Assembly: GCA_905199445.1 (NCBI GenBank)
Contig: CAJKGK010000023.1
Span: 1-58,058, forward strand
DNA from: an uncultured Lachnospiraceae bacterium
Lineage (GTDB): Bacteria; Bacillota; Clostridia; Lachnospirales; Lachnospiraceae
Direction of reading: 5' to 3'
Length of the DNA: 58,058 nt
The notes beneath the pieces are model-generated. The model made no database searches and was not told where the DNA came from. It saw only the letters and a program-made list of their open reading frames with translations. The translations under genes and the position numbers were made by a program. This document shows, piece after piece, positions 16,934 through 24,614 of the stretch (the first letter of the stretch is position 1; each line of letters begins with the position of its first letter).

Positions 16934-18448
16934 TTATACGGAGGGTGTCTGATCTGAAGGTACCTGAGTGCCGGCTCCGCCATTTCCGTCAGGAGGCACC
17001 GAATTTCCAGGGTCCGAAGTCTGAGGCGGCTGCGCGGGCGGTTCTTCTGTCGGAGGCACTTCGACCGGAGGTGCCTGTGTTTCCGGCGGCTCTGTCTCAG
17101 GCGGTTTTGTTCCTTTAGTCACATAGCGGGGATAGGCCTGATAGGTGCTTCGATTCACCAGCTCCCTGCTTTCAAGCACACCATCCACATAAACACACTT
17201 ATACAAAGCAGCCACATAGCCTGTATGCGCACTTTGTGTGACATCTTCATACCCTTCAGGCTGATTCGGATCTTCTGTAACTACATCTGCCGGCGGGGCA
17301 ATGGTCTGCTCTGTTACACTTTCAAACTCCACAGTTCGGTTGGCCGGTCTTGTCTCTTTGCCGTAAATAGCTACAGTCACACTGCCATTATAAGTATACG
17401 CTTCAATATACACCGGAAAATCATAGTCATTTCTGAATTTAAAGTCAATTGTGGGTTCCGCAATAGTAGCGTCCGCCGCCAACGGTACATATCCGACAGT
17501 CATCATATGATTGGTGCGCTCTACAATGGTCAGCTCTGCTCTTAAAACCGTATTATATAAAGTGGATGACACCTGACAGATACCGCCGCCCATACTGTCT
17601 ACACTTTTTCCAGACGCATAGGCTCCGGCCAAATAATAGCCATTTTCAGAAGTAAACGGAACCACAGCCTGAGTAAAGGAAAATGTGTCCCCAGGATACA
17701 GCGTCGTTTCATCAATCTTTGCAGCACCATTTTGAATATTGGCTACACGATTGGAACCAGAACCGCCATAACTTGTGGTATAAGTAGCCAGACAATCCTG
17801 GATCACACTTAATTCCTCGGCAGTATGGGCCGCAGGAGTTTCTTCCATAACCACAGCTGCAGTCAAATTTGTTTTATCCCATTCTCCGGCCAGGGTATTC
17901 ATCACACTGTCTGCAGTTTCTTCGATTTTTAAATTCCGTCCGATCAGCTCCTCTGTAATGATAAGCTGACCGTCATGACGGACAATCGTTGCGTCCTGAG
18001 GCTGCCGGTTAATCTGATCCGCCCTGGCACTAATAGCCGCCGTCAGCTGATCCCGATTACAGACAAAAGAAATTTTATAGCTGGCATTATGATTTTTAAC
18101 ATCCGTCAGTTCCTTATAACGCCGTATAATATTCCCACCGGAACCGATTTTACTCAGGTTATCAAGTACGCTGGCATCCGCCACATCAAATCCGATTTCA
18201 GCCAAAGGGATCTCCACCACATCCTCACCGGCCGTAAGCTTTAATGTTCCACATTTGACCTGATCTACAAAGGTCTGAAGGGCAGCTCTGGCCTCTTCCT
18301 GAGTCATACCGGATAAATCAATCCCTTCAACCTCCACACCGTCAGGAATACGGTAAGTCTGGGCCGCCATGGCATGGGCAGGAAAAAAGCCGAAAGCCCC
18401 CGCTGCCACCGCCAGTACCATCAGTAATTTTATTAAAAATTTTTTCAT
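16934..18448 (-). CDS. Secreted VanW family protein with peptidoglycan-binding-type repeats
   Basis: 504 residues from the ATG with GGAGATGC upstream. An N-terminal signal peptide (MKKFLIKLLMVLAVAAGAFG) is followed by an Ala-x-Ala type site (AMAAQT). Two segments resemble the YoaR-type domain (GVEVEGIDLSGMTQEEAR onward). A VanW domain follows (YPGDTFSFTQAV, SMGGGICQVSSTLYN, VERTNHMM), then a G5-like region with AYTYNGSVTVAIYGKE. A Pro/Thr/Glu-rich tail with PPETEPP repeats ends it. VanW itself accompanies some vancomycin-resistance clusters but has no known activity. Here, without van genes, it is one of the common cell-envelope VanW proteins of Firmicutes. Confidence 0.82.
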   Translation of the reverse strand: MKKFLIKLLMVLAVAAGAFGFFPAHAMAAQTYRIPDGVEVEGIDLSGMTQEEARAALQTFVDQVKCGTLKLTAGEDVVEIPLAEIGFDVADASVLDNLSKIGSGGNIIRRYKELTDVKNHNASYKISFVCNRDQLTAAISARADQINRQPQDATIVRHDGQLIITEELIGRNLKIEETADSVMNTLAGEWDKTNLTAAVVMEETPAAHTAEELSVIQDCLATYTTSYGGSGSNRVANIQNGAAKIDETTLYPGDTFSFTQAVVPFTSENGYYLAGAYASGKSVDSMGGGICQVSSTLYNTVLRAELTIVERTNHMMTVGYVPLAADATIAEPTIDFKFRNDYDFPVYIEAYTYNGSVTVAIYGKETRPANRTVEFESVTEQTIAPPADVVTEDPNQPEGYEDVTQSAHTGYVAALYKCVYVDGVLESRELVNRSTYQAYPRYVTKGTKPPETEPPETQAPPVEVPPTEEPPAQPPQTSDPGNSVPPDGNGGAGTQVPSDQTPSV

Positions 18449-18533
18449 ATGCATCTCCTTTTCAAAGACACAGGCCACAGCATAATTTCATCAAAAAGTC
18501 CCCCCGGAAAACCCCGGGAACAAAGGGACCGAT

Positions 18534-18632
18534 TCAGAAAAATGCTGCCACAATACCTGCAAGCATCGCCAGAATCAGAATAGCCACAATAATTGTGGAT
18601 GCGATTCTTTTAGACTTCTTATTATAAAACAT
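18534..18632 (-). CDS. 32-residue single-TM membrane peptide (Prli42-like in form)
   Basis: A short frame beginning MFYNKKSKRIAS and continuing into one hydrophobic helix (TIIVAILILAMLAGIVAA), ending in FF. Basic N-terminus plus a single helix is the layout of small Firmicutes membrane peptides such as the stressosome-associated Prli42; by eye the similarity is only in form. AAGGATG stands five bases before the ATG. The gene begins three bases after the exonuclease stop codon on the same strand, so it is very likely co-transcribed with nth and the exonuclease. Coding status is supported by spacing, ribosome binding site and composition, but not by a search. Confidence 0.6.
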   Translation of the reverse strand: MFYNKKSKRIASTIIVAILILAMLAGIVAAFF

Positions 18633-18635
18633 GAC

Positions 18636-19376
18636 TCATCCTTCTTTCTGTATTTTTCCCCGTTTATTTGGCATCATACCATGATTTAAAATGATATGAT
18701 CAATTGTTTTGGACATCTGACTTCGGGACATATGGTCAATATCCTGGGTAAATTCTATTTTATGATACCTGATTAATTCTTTCAAGTAGGCAATCTGTCT
18801 GGGGGTTGCCGGCTGAATCTTTTTTTCCTTAAATGTCAAAGGCTCCGGCATAAAAATTCCCGGATTATCACTTTCGTGGTAATAACATAAAGTCTGATAC
18901 AGTTTTGCCGTAGCCAGCGCGTCATGATACGCCCTGTGCGCAGAAGAATTTACAATATGATAATAATCACACAAAGAACCCAGGCTTTTTGACACCACAC
19001 CTGTACAGACCGTACGGGCAATTTTTAATGTATCAATCCCCTGCTTTTCAAAGGGCAATCCCAGGCGCGCCGCATATTTTCGGACAAATCTAAAATCAAA
19101 CATAACATTATGTCCGATGAGCACATCGTCCTCACAAAAATCCACAAACTTTTCAATAACCGTATCAATACATGGTGCATCTTCACACATTTCTTCCGTA
19201 ATTCCGGTAATTTCTGTGATTTTCGATGAAATAACCTCCTCCGGGCGTATAAACGTTGCAAAACGCTGTGCCACAGCACCATTTCTCACCTTCAGGGCTC
19301 CAATCTCAATAAGACAATTCTCCTCAACCGAAAGCCCGGTTGTCTCCACATCAAATGCAATATATGATTTTAACAT
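18636..19376 (-). CDS. DnaQ-like 3'-5' exonuclease (DEDDh)
   Basis: 246 residues. DEDDh motifs are complete: Exo I AFDVETTGL, Exo II VLIGHNVMFDFRF, Exo III SSAHRAYHDALATA. The exonuclease domain fills about 170 residues. A C-terminal part of about 75 residues (TPRQIAYLKELIRYHKIEF onward) resembles short SAP/BRCT-substitute tails seen on Firmicutes epsilon-like exonucleases; its role is unknown. It is not fused to a polymerase, so it is a stand-alone epsilon-type or DinG-type nuclease. It lies 3 bases after nth and just before the small membrane peptide gene. Confidence 0.85.
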   Translation of the reverse strand: MLKSYIAFDVETTGLSVEENCLIEIGALKVRNGAVAQRFATFIRPEEVISSKITEITGITEEMCEDAPCIDTVIEKFVDFCEDDVLIGHNVMFDFRFVRKYAARLGLPFEKQGIDTLKIARTVCTGVVSKSLGSLCDYYHIVNSSAHRAYHDALATAKLYQTLCYYHESDNPGIFMPEPLTFKEKKIQPATPRQIAYLKELIRYHKIEFTQDIDHMSRSQMSKTIDHIILNHGMMPNKRGKIQKEG

Positions 19377-19379
19377 CTG

Positions 19380-20060
19380 CTATTTCCTCACTTCACCGGA
19401 TTTGGAAGCCTTCGTCCTATCCCCTTCACAGGAAGGACAGTACGGCCCCAAAAAACACTGAGCACACTTAGGATTTCTGGCCGTGCAGATCTGGCGGCCC
19501 AGGGTAATGATTTGTATGTTATATAAAATCCAGTGATCTTTCGGCAAAACCTTCATAAGCTCATACTCTATTTTTTCCGGATCCTTTTCTTTTGTAAATC
19601 CCAGCTTTGCAGAAATACGCTTCACATGGGTATCCACCACGATACTGGGGTCATCATAAATATTGCCCCGAATCACATTTGCAGTTTTACGTCCCACACC
19701 GGCCAGACTTGTCAAATCTTCCATACGCTCAGGCACCTGCCCGTCAAACACATCCACAAGCCGCCGACAGCAGGCGATAATATTTCTGGCCTTTGTCTGA
19801 TAAAAACCGGCGGAATGAATATAGCCCTCCAGTTCCTTCTGGTTGGCCCCGGCCAGAGCTTCCACACTGGGATAACGCTCAAACAGAGGGCCCGTCACAA
19901 TATTCACCCTGGCATCTGTACACTGCGCACTTAAAATCACCGCAACCAGCAGCTGCCACGGACTGTTATGATTGAGATAACATATTTTCTCGGTTCCATA
20001 ATGTTCATCCAGCAGATCAAGAATTGCCTTTACTCTCTGTTTCTTTGTCATCGTTTTCAT
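19380..20060 (-). CDS. nth: Endonuclease III (Nth), DNA glycosylase/AP lyase
   Basis: About 226 residues. Helix-hairpin-helix with the catalytic pair: LAGVGRKTANVIRGN (Lys) followed by IVVDTHVKRIS (Asp). The Fe-S cluster is formed by C-terminal cysteines (CTARNPKCAQC, then CPSC). N-terminal region LVAVILSAQCTDARVN matches the family. It removes oxidised pyrimidines in base excision repair. The ATG at 20060 has GGAGG eight bases upstream and overlaps the radical SAM gene stop in an ATGA. A second ATG three codons downstream is also possible. Confidence 0.95.
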   Translation of the reverse strand: MKTMTKKQRVKAILDLLDEHYGTEKICYLNHNSPWQLLVAVILSAQCTDARVNIVTGPLFERYPSVEALAGANQKELEGYIHSAGFYQTKARNIIACCRRLVDVFDGQVPERMEDLTSLAGVGRKTANVIRGNIYDDPSIVVDTHVKRISAKLGFTKEKDPEKIEYELMKVLPKDHWILYNIQIITLGRQICTARNPKCAQCFLGPYCPSCEGDRTKASKSGEVRK

Positions 20061-21838
20061 AAGATCTGCCTCCATGCTTCATAAGTCAGAGGATCCCGTT
20101 TTGTATAATCAAACAAAATCCACTGTTCCTTATCAAGGGTTTCTCCCCGTTTTACGGCAGCCGCCACATCAATTTCAAAACGCTCCAAATGGGTCTGATG
20201 ACGAACCTGCCGATAGCTCTCCCCGTCATGTCCCGAAAGATACTGCTGCCGCTTTGCGGGATCGCTGTAAAATGCCGCCACATCATCTTTATAATCGGAT
20301 TCTTTCCAGGCCCAATCCGGTCTGTTTTTTACATTTTCCCTGAGATAAAGATCATAAACAAGCACACTGCGGGCTGCCTTGGGATCTATTCCCCGCCGTT
20401 TTCCCTCAGTTTTGGCAAATTCCTCTAAAATACCATATCTGGCCAAACGTGAATGACTGGCGCCATCTGTCGTTGTACGGCTGTACCAGTGGGCCAGCGT
20501 CTCAAACATTTCATATGGCGTATTAAAAAAGTGCAGGAAATAATCCAATGTATTAAAAAACTGGGTACTGTTATAATAGATCTCTACCATTTCCTCTATC
20601 TGCTTCAGAGCAAGAACATCATCAAAGGAAAGCCACCGGGTAGACATCACCTCATACACCGGCTTTGTTCGATAAACCAGATCATATGACTTTTGAACCC
20701 TGTGCATCTTAGAACCTTTTAAAACTTTAAGAAACCCCATCTGAAGCTGCTGTGGCCTAAGCCTGTAAACATCACTAAAAGATTTTTTAAAGCTTTCCAA
20801 ATCTTCATAAGGCAGGCCTGCAATCAAATCCAGATGCTGATGCACATTATGCGCCTCCTGAATCCGACTTACAATCCCGGAAAGTGCCTCAAAATCCATT
20901 GTACGGTCAATCGCCTCTATGGTTTGCCGATTCGTAGACTGTACACCAATTTCCAGCTGAACAAGCCCGGGACGCAGATCAGCTAAAAGCTTTAGCTCTT
21001 CCTCATTTAAAAGATCTGCGGATATTTCAAAATGAAAATTAGTTACACCATTATCATGGTCACGGATAAAACGCCATATATCCAGTGTATGAGAATGGCT
21101 GCAATTAAACGTCCGGTCTACAAACTTAACCTGTTCAACACGGGCATCTAAAAACAGCTGCAGCTCTTTCTTTACAAGTTCCGTACTTCTAAAACGCACC
21201 CGTTTATCTATGGATGACAGACAGTAGCTGCACCGAAAAGGACAGCCTCGGCTGCTTTCATAATAAATAATCTTATGATCAAAAGCCTTAAGGTCTTCAT
21301 AGGGAAAGGGCAGATCATCCATCGCCAGCGGCGGCCGTTCTCCAGTCGCCACAATGGTCTGATCCCAGGAACGAAACACCAGTCCCTGCACCTGTTCCAG
21401 ACGCTTCCAAAAATCCATGACGTTACCTGCACGTAAATCCCCGCCAAAAGTCTCCTCATAGCACGCCAGAAGCTCCCTAAACGTAGCCTCACCCTCACCG
21501 CACATCACCCCGGTAATTCCCGGATTTTTCTCCAACACAGCCCGGGCATCATAGGAGACTTCCGGACCGCCGACCCAGACAGGCACATCGCCAGCCACCT
21601 TGTGAAATAGATCAATCAGTTCCAGAACCATATCAATATTCCATATGTAACATGAAAAGGCAATCAAATCCGGCTTCTTTATATATATACTGCTTAAAAT
21701 TTCATCTATATAATTATTAATCGTATATTCCGCAATTTCCACGTCATCTCTGTAACGGCCTGAAGATGCTTTCAGACTGTACACAGCCAGATTGGAATGG
21801 ATATACTTTGCATTAATTGCTGTCAACAGAATCTTCAT
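20057..21838 (-). CDS. B12-binding domain radical SAM protein (DUF4080-containing)
   Basis: 593 residues. The N-terminal cobalamin-binding-like Rossmann domain starts MKILLTAINAKYIHSNLAVY and includes WVGGPEVSYDA and GEGEATFREL. The radical SAM core carries the cluster motif GCPFRCSYC near residue 210. A C-terminal DUF4080-type region (HFFNTPYEMFETLAHWYSR) follows. The family resembles BchE-type enzymes, but substrates of the DUF4080 group are unknown. GGAGAAAAT precedes the ATG at 21838; the frame extends to 21919 without a site. Its stop overlaps the nth start, so the first four genes of this unit run together: this gene, nth, exonuclease and small peptide. Confidence 0.85.
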   Translation of the reverse strand: MKILLTAINAKYIHSNLAVYSLKASSGRYRDDVEIAEYTINNYIDEILSSIYIKKPDLIAFSCYIWNIDMVLELIDLFHKVAGDVPVWVGGPEVSYDARAVLEKNPGITGVMCGEGEATFRELLACYEETFGGDLRAGNVMDFWKRLEQVQGLVFRSWDQTIVATGERPPLAMDDLPFPYEDLKAFDHKIIYYESSRGCPFRCSYCLSSIDKRVRFRSTELVKKELQLFLDARVEQVKFVDRTFNCSHSHTLDIWRFIRDHDNGVTNFHFEISADLLNEEELKLLADLRPGLVQLEIGVQSTNRQTIEAIDRTMDFEALSGIVSRIQEAHNVHQHLDLIAGLPYEDLESFKKSFSDVYRLRPQQLQMGFLKVLKGSKMHRVQKSYDLVYRTKPVYEVMSTRWLSFDDVLALKQIEEMVEIYYNSTQFFNTLDYFLHFFNTPYEMFETLAHWYSRTTTDGASHSRLARYGILEEFAKTEGKRRGIDPKAARSVLVYDLYLRENVKNRPDWAWKESDYKDDVAAFYSDPAKRQQYLSGHDGESYRQVRHQTHLERFEIDVAAAVKRGETLDKEQWILFDYTKRDPLTYEAWRQIL

Positions 21839-21970
21839 ATTTTCTCCATCTTTTCCTATGTATTCAGATCTATTTTTAATAGTATACCATCCGGCCATGC
21901 CAGCCGCAATAGCTTTCAAAAGACAGTTTTCAAATAATTAATTATATGATACGATTACATCAGAGTTTTT

Positions 21971-21998
21971 TTGCTGCTTCCGGCAAAATATATATAAC
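21971..21998 (+). promoter_or_regulatory. Candidate promoter of the bceRS-like operon
   Basis: TTGCTG (21971-21976), 16-bp spacer, TATAAC (21993-21998), 38 bases before the response regulator start. A GATTACATC half-site just upstream echoes the TTACAT arm of the dyad in front of bceA. Confidence 0.4.
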
Positions 21999-22036
21999 AA
22001 TAATACGACCACGACCATAGATAGGAGCGACCTGAT

Positions 22037-22708
22037 ATGCATAAAATAATGATTGTTGAAGACGACGCCATCATCAGCGCCTCGATTGCCTCAAGGCTTT
22101 CAAATTGGGGCTGTGAGACGTTCTGCGTCACAGATTTTTCCAGAGTAATCAACGACTTTGTCGAACAGAATCCATCCCTCATTCTGCTGGATATTTCCCT
22201 TCCGTTTTTTAATGGCTATCATTGGTGTACAGAAATCCGTAAACTTTCCAAGGTACCTATTATATTTATTTCATCGGCTTCGGATAATTTCAATATTATT
22301 ATGGCCATGAATATGGGCGGCGATGACTTTATCACCAAACCCTTTGATCTGGATGTCCTGGTCGCCAAGGTTTGGGCCATCCTCCGGCGCACCTACGATT
22401 TTGGCGCTTCATCGGGCCTGATTGAACATGGCGGCGCCATTCTTAATACAGGCAATGCCACACTCACTTATAATGATAAAACGATTGACTTGACCAAAAA
22501 TGACTATCGAATCCTGCTTACGCTCATGGAAAACAAAGGTCGCGTGGTAAGCAGAGATACACTAATGACTAAATTGTGGGAAACCGACTGTTATGTAGAT
22601 GAAAACACCTTGACCGTGAATGTGACCAGACTCCGCAAAAAACTGGAAAGCTACGGTCTGAAAGATTTTATTAAAACAAAGAAAGGAATCGGGTATATTA
22701 TCCAATGA
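22037..22708 (+). CDS. bceR: OmpR-family response regulator, BceR-like
   Basis: 223 residues. Receiver domain with acidic pair Glu8/Asp9/Asp10, phospho-acceptor Asp52 in LLDISLPFFNGY, Ser80 and Lys101 (DDFITKPF). The C-terminal winged helix of OmpR type runs from about ILNTGNATLTYNDKTIDL through KNDYRILLTLMENKGRVVSR to KKGIGYII. ATAGGAGCG precedes the ATG. The last base overlaps form ATGA with the kinase gene. With the downstream intramembrane-sensing kinase and BceAB-type transporter this is a cationic peptide detoxification module. The subfamily name is inferred from context. Confidence 0.9.
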   Translation: MHKIMIVEDDAIISASIASRLSNWGCETFCVTDFSRVINDFVEQNPSLILLDISLPFFNGYHWCTEIRKLSKVPIIFISSASDNFNIIMAMNMGGDDFITKPFDLDVLVAKVWAILRRTYDFGASSGLIEHGGAILNTGNATLTYNDKTIDLTKNDYRILLTLMENKGRVVSRDTLMTKLWETDCYVDENTLTVNVTRLRKKLESYGLKDFIKTKKGIGYIIQ

Positions 22709-23700
22709 TCAGACAATATTTCAGACAGCACATCCGCACACTGATCATGCTGTTTTTTGTAATCGGGGCCTTTTTTGTATCCTTTTATCTTTATCAGATG
22801 CCTATGGAACCGGCAATTTATGGACTTATGCTCAGTCTGTTTTTTATTCTTGTTCTGGGAATCTGGGACTACTTTCGTTTTAAGGCCAAACACCAGGAAC
22901 TTCAGATGCTGAAAAAAACAATTATTCTCGATGCCAGCCATCTGCCTGAACCGACCACACTTTTTGAGAGGGATTATCAGGCGCTGCTGCGCATATTAAA
23001 TGACAGTAAAATGGAATATATTGCAGCCAGTGACAGCGAACGCGCCGATATGCTGGACTATTACACCATGTGGGTCCATCAGATCAAAACGCCGATTTCT
23101 GCCATGAGCCTTCTTCTTAAAGCGGAAGATACCCCGGCCAATACAGCCATGTGGGCCCAGCTTTTTAAAATTGAACAATATGTGGAAATGGTTTTATCCT
23201 ATCTTCGGCTTGGCAGCAATACAACCGATTATGTGATCCGTCCCTGCTCCATTGAAAAAATTACCAGAGACGCAGTCCGCAAATATGCCCGGATTTTTGT
23301 TATGAAAAAGCTGTCTCTCACTTTTGATTTACAGGATTTTACCGTAATCACCGACGAAAAATGGCTGTCCTTTGTCATTGAACAGCTCCTGTCCAATGCC
23401 CTGAAATATACCCCATCCGGCGGTATCAAAATCACCGCAGACAGTGAGAAAAAAATACTGTTCATTTCTGACACGGGCATCGGCATTGGCGCCGATGATC
23501 TCCCCCGTGTCTTTGAAAAAGGCTTTACAGGCTACAACGGTCACAGTAATCAGAAGTCCTCAGGTCTGGGGCTATATCTGTGCAAACGGATTATGGATAA
23601 GCTTTCTCACACCATAACCATCCAGTCCGCACCCGGAGAGGGAACAACGATTATGCTCGAGCTTGATGCCTACAAAAGTCCTATCCTTTCAAAAATGTAA
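22705..23700 (+). CDS. bceS: Intramembrane-sensing histidine kinase, BceS-like
   Basis: 331 residues. Two N-terminal helices (about 12-30 and 37-53) are joined by only a few residues (YQMPMEPAI), so there is no extracellular sensor domain. This is the hallmark of kinases that sense through their ABC partner. H-box with His125 in MWVHQIKTPISAM; N box EQLLSNALKYTP; G boxes DTGIGIGADDLPRVFEKGF and SSGLGLYLCK. It is expected to phosphorylate the response regulator encoded just upstream in response to flux through the transporter. Starts in an ATGA overlap with the regulator gene. Confidence 0.9.
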   Translation: MIRQYFRQHIRTLIMLFFVIGAFFVSFYLYQMPMEPAIYGLMLSLFFILVLGIWDYFRFKAKHQELQMLKKTIILDASHLPEPTTLFERDYQALLRILNDSKMEYIAASDSERADMLDYYTMWVHQIKTPISAMSLLLKAEDTPANTAMWAQLFKIEQYVEMVLSYLRLGSNTTDYVIRPCSIEKITRDAVRKYARIFVMKKLSLTFDLQDFTVITDEKWLSFVIEQLLSNALKYTPSGGIKITADSEKKILFISDTGIGIGADDLPRVFEKGFTGYNGHSNQKSSGLGLYLCKRIMDKLSHTITIQSAPGEGTTIMLELDAYKSPILSKM

Positions 23701-23708
23701 GTTTTGGC

Positions 23709-23752
23709 GGAGAAATGTAAGCCACGATTATGGCATTACATTTCTCCTTTTT
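23709..23752 (+). promoter_or_regulatory. Inverted repeat upstream of bceA: operator and/or terminator
   Basis: GGAGAAATGTAA at 23709-23720 and its exact complement TTACATTTCTCC at 23736-23747, with an inner GCCA/TGGC pair and one bulged base. TTTTT follows, then TATACT at 23755-23760. As RNA it is a good terminator for the kinase transcript. As DNA it is a dyad placed just upstream of a -10, where BceR-type regulators bind. Both roles may apply. Confidence 0.6.
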
Positions 23753-23792
23753 GATATACTTAATCCATCAAAAAACATTAGGAGGCATTAAT

Positions 23793-24614
23793 ATGGCTAT
23801 TCTTGAAGTCAATAATCTGAAAAAAGTTTATACAACCCGCTTTGGCGGCCAACATATTCAGGCCCTGAAAAACGTATCCTTTTCCGTGGAAGATGGTGAA
23901 TTTGTGGCCATCATGGGTGAATCCGGTTCCGGTAAAACAACCCTTTTAAATATACTCGCATCGCTGGACAAGCCCACCAGCGGCGAAGTTTTACTTAACA
24001 GCAAAAACATTGTGAAAATACCCGAGAAAGAAATCTCCGCCTTCCGTCGGGACAATTTGGGTTTTGTATTTCAGGACTTTAACCTGCTGGACACATTTTC
24101 TTTAAAAGACAATATCTTTCTCCCCCTTGTCCTGTCCCGTACCCCTTACAAAGATATGGAGCAGCGCTTAAAACCTATTGCTTCCAGACTTGAGATCCAG
24201 GATATTCTGGAAAAATACCCCTATGAAGTATCCGGCGGACAAAAGCAAAGAGCCGCAGCAGCCCGGGCACTGATTACCCACCCACAGCTGATTCTGGCCG
24301 ATGAACCAACCGGAGCCCTGGACTCCCGTTCTGCGGACAGCCTGCTGGATATGTTCTGCGACATCAACAATGACGGCCAGACAATTCTGATGGTTACCCA
24401 CAGTACAAAGGCAGCATGCTACGCCAAACGGGTACTTTTCATTAAAGATGGTGAAGTTTTCCATCAGATTTATCGTGCCGGACAAACCTATGAAACCATG
24501 TATCAAAAAATTTCAGACACTCTGACACTGATTGCTACCGGCGGCAGCAAAAGGGCCGCAGCACAATCAGCGTTTGGACCAGAGGAAGAGACAGGCGGTG
24601 AGTTCCATGAATAA
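23793..24614 (+). CDS. bceA: ABC transporter ATP-binding protein, BceA-like
   Basis: 273 residues from the ATG following AGGAGG; a longer frame from 23730 runs through the regulatory dyad and is not used. Walker A GESGSGKTTLLN, Q-loop FVFQDFNLLD, signature VSGGQKQRAAAARAL, Walker B LILADEPTGALD, and a His switch in VTHSTKAA: a complete MacB/BceA-type nucleotide-binding domain. An unusual C-terminal tail of about 25 residues after LTLIATG is rich in Ala, Gly and Glu and extends over the bceB start; the two genes overlap by eight bases. It works with the large permease to remove or free antimicrobial peptides. Confidence 0.9.
   Translation: MAILEVNNLKKVYTTRFGGQHIQALKNVSFSVEDGEFVAIMGESGSGKTTLLNILASLDKPTSGEVLLNSKNIVKIPEKEISAFRRDNLGFVFQDFNLLDTFSLKDNIFLPLVLSRTPYKDMEQRLKPIASRLEIQDILEKYPYEVSGGQKQRAAAARALITHPQLILADEPTGALDSRSADSLLDMFCDINNDGQTILMVTHSTKAACYAKRVLFIKDGEVFHQIYRAGQTYETMYQKISDTLTLIATGGSKRAAAQSAFGPEEETGGEFHE

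Noticed and set aside
16934..18448. VanW protein as evidence of a vancomycin-resistance cluster
   Set aside because: No vanH, ligase, vanX or vanRS genes nearby; VanW-domain proteins are common in Clostridia without resistance.
23730..23792. Extended N-terminus of the bceA product
   Set aside because: Would be coded by the regulatory dyad and T run; the AGGAGG site fits only the ATG at 23793.
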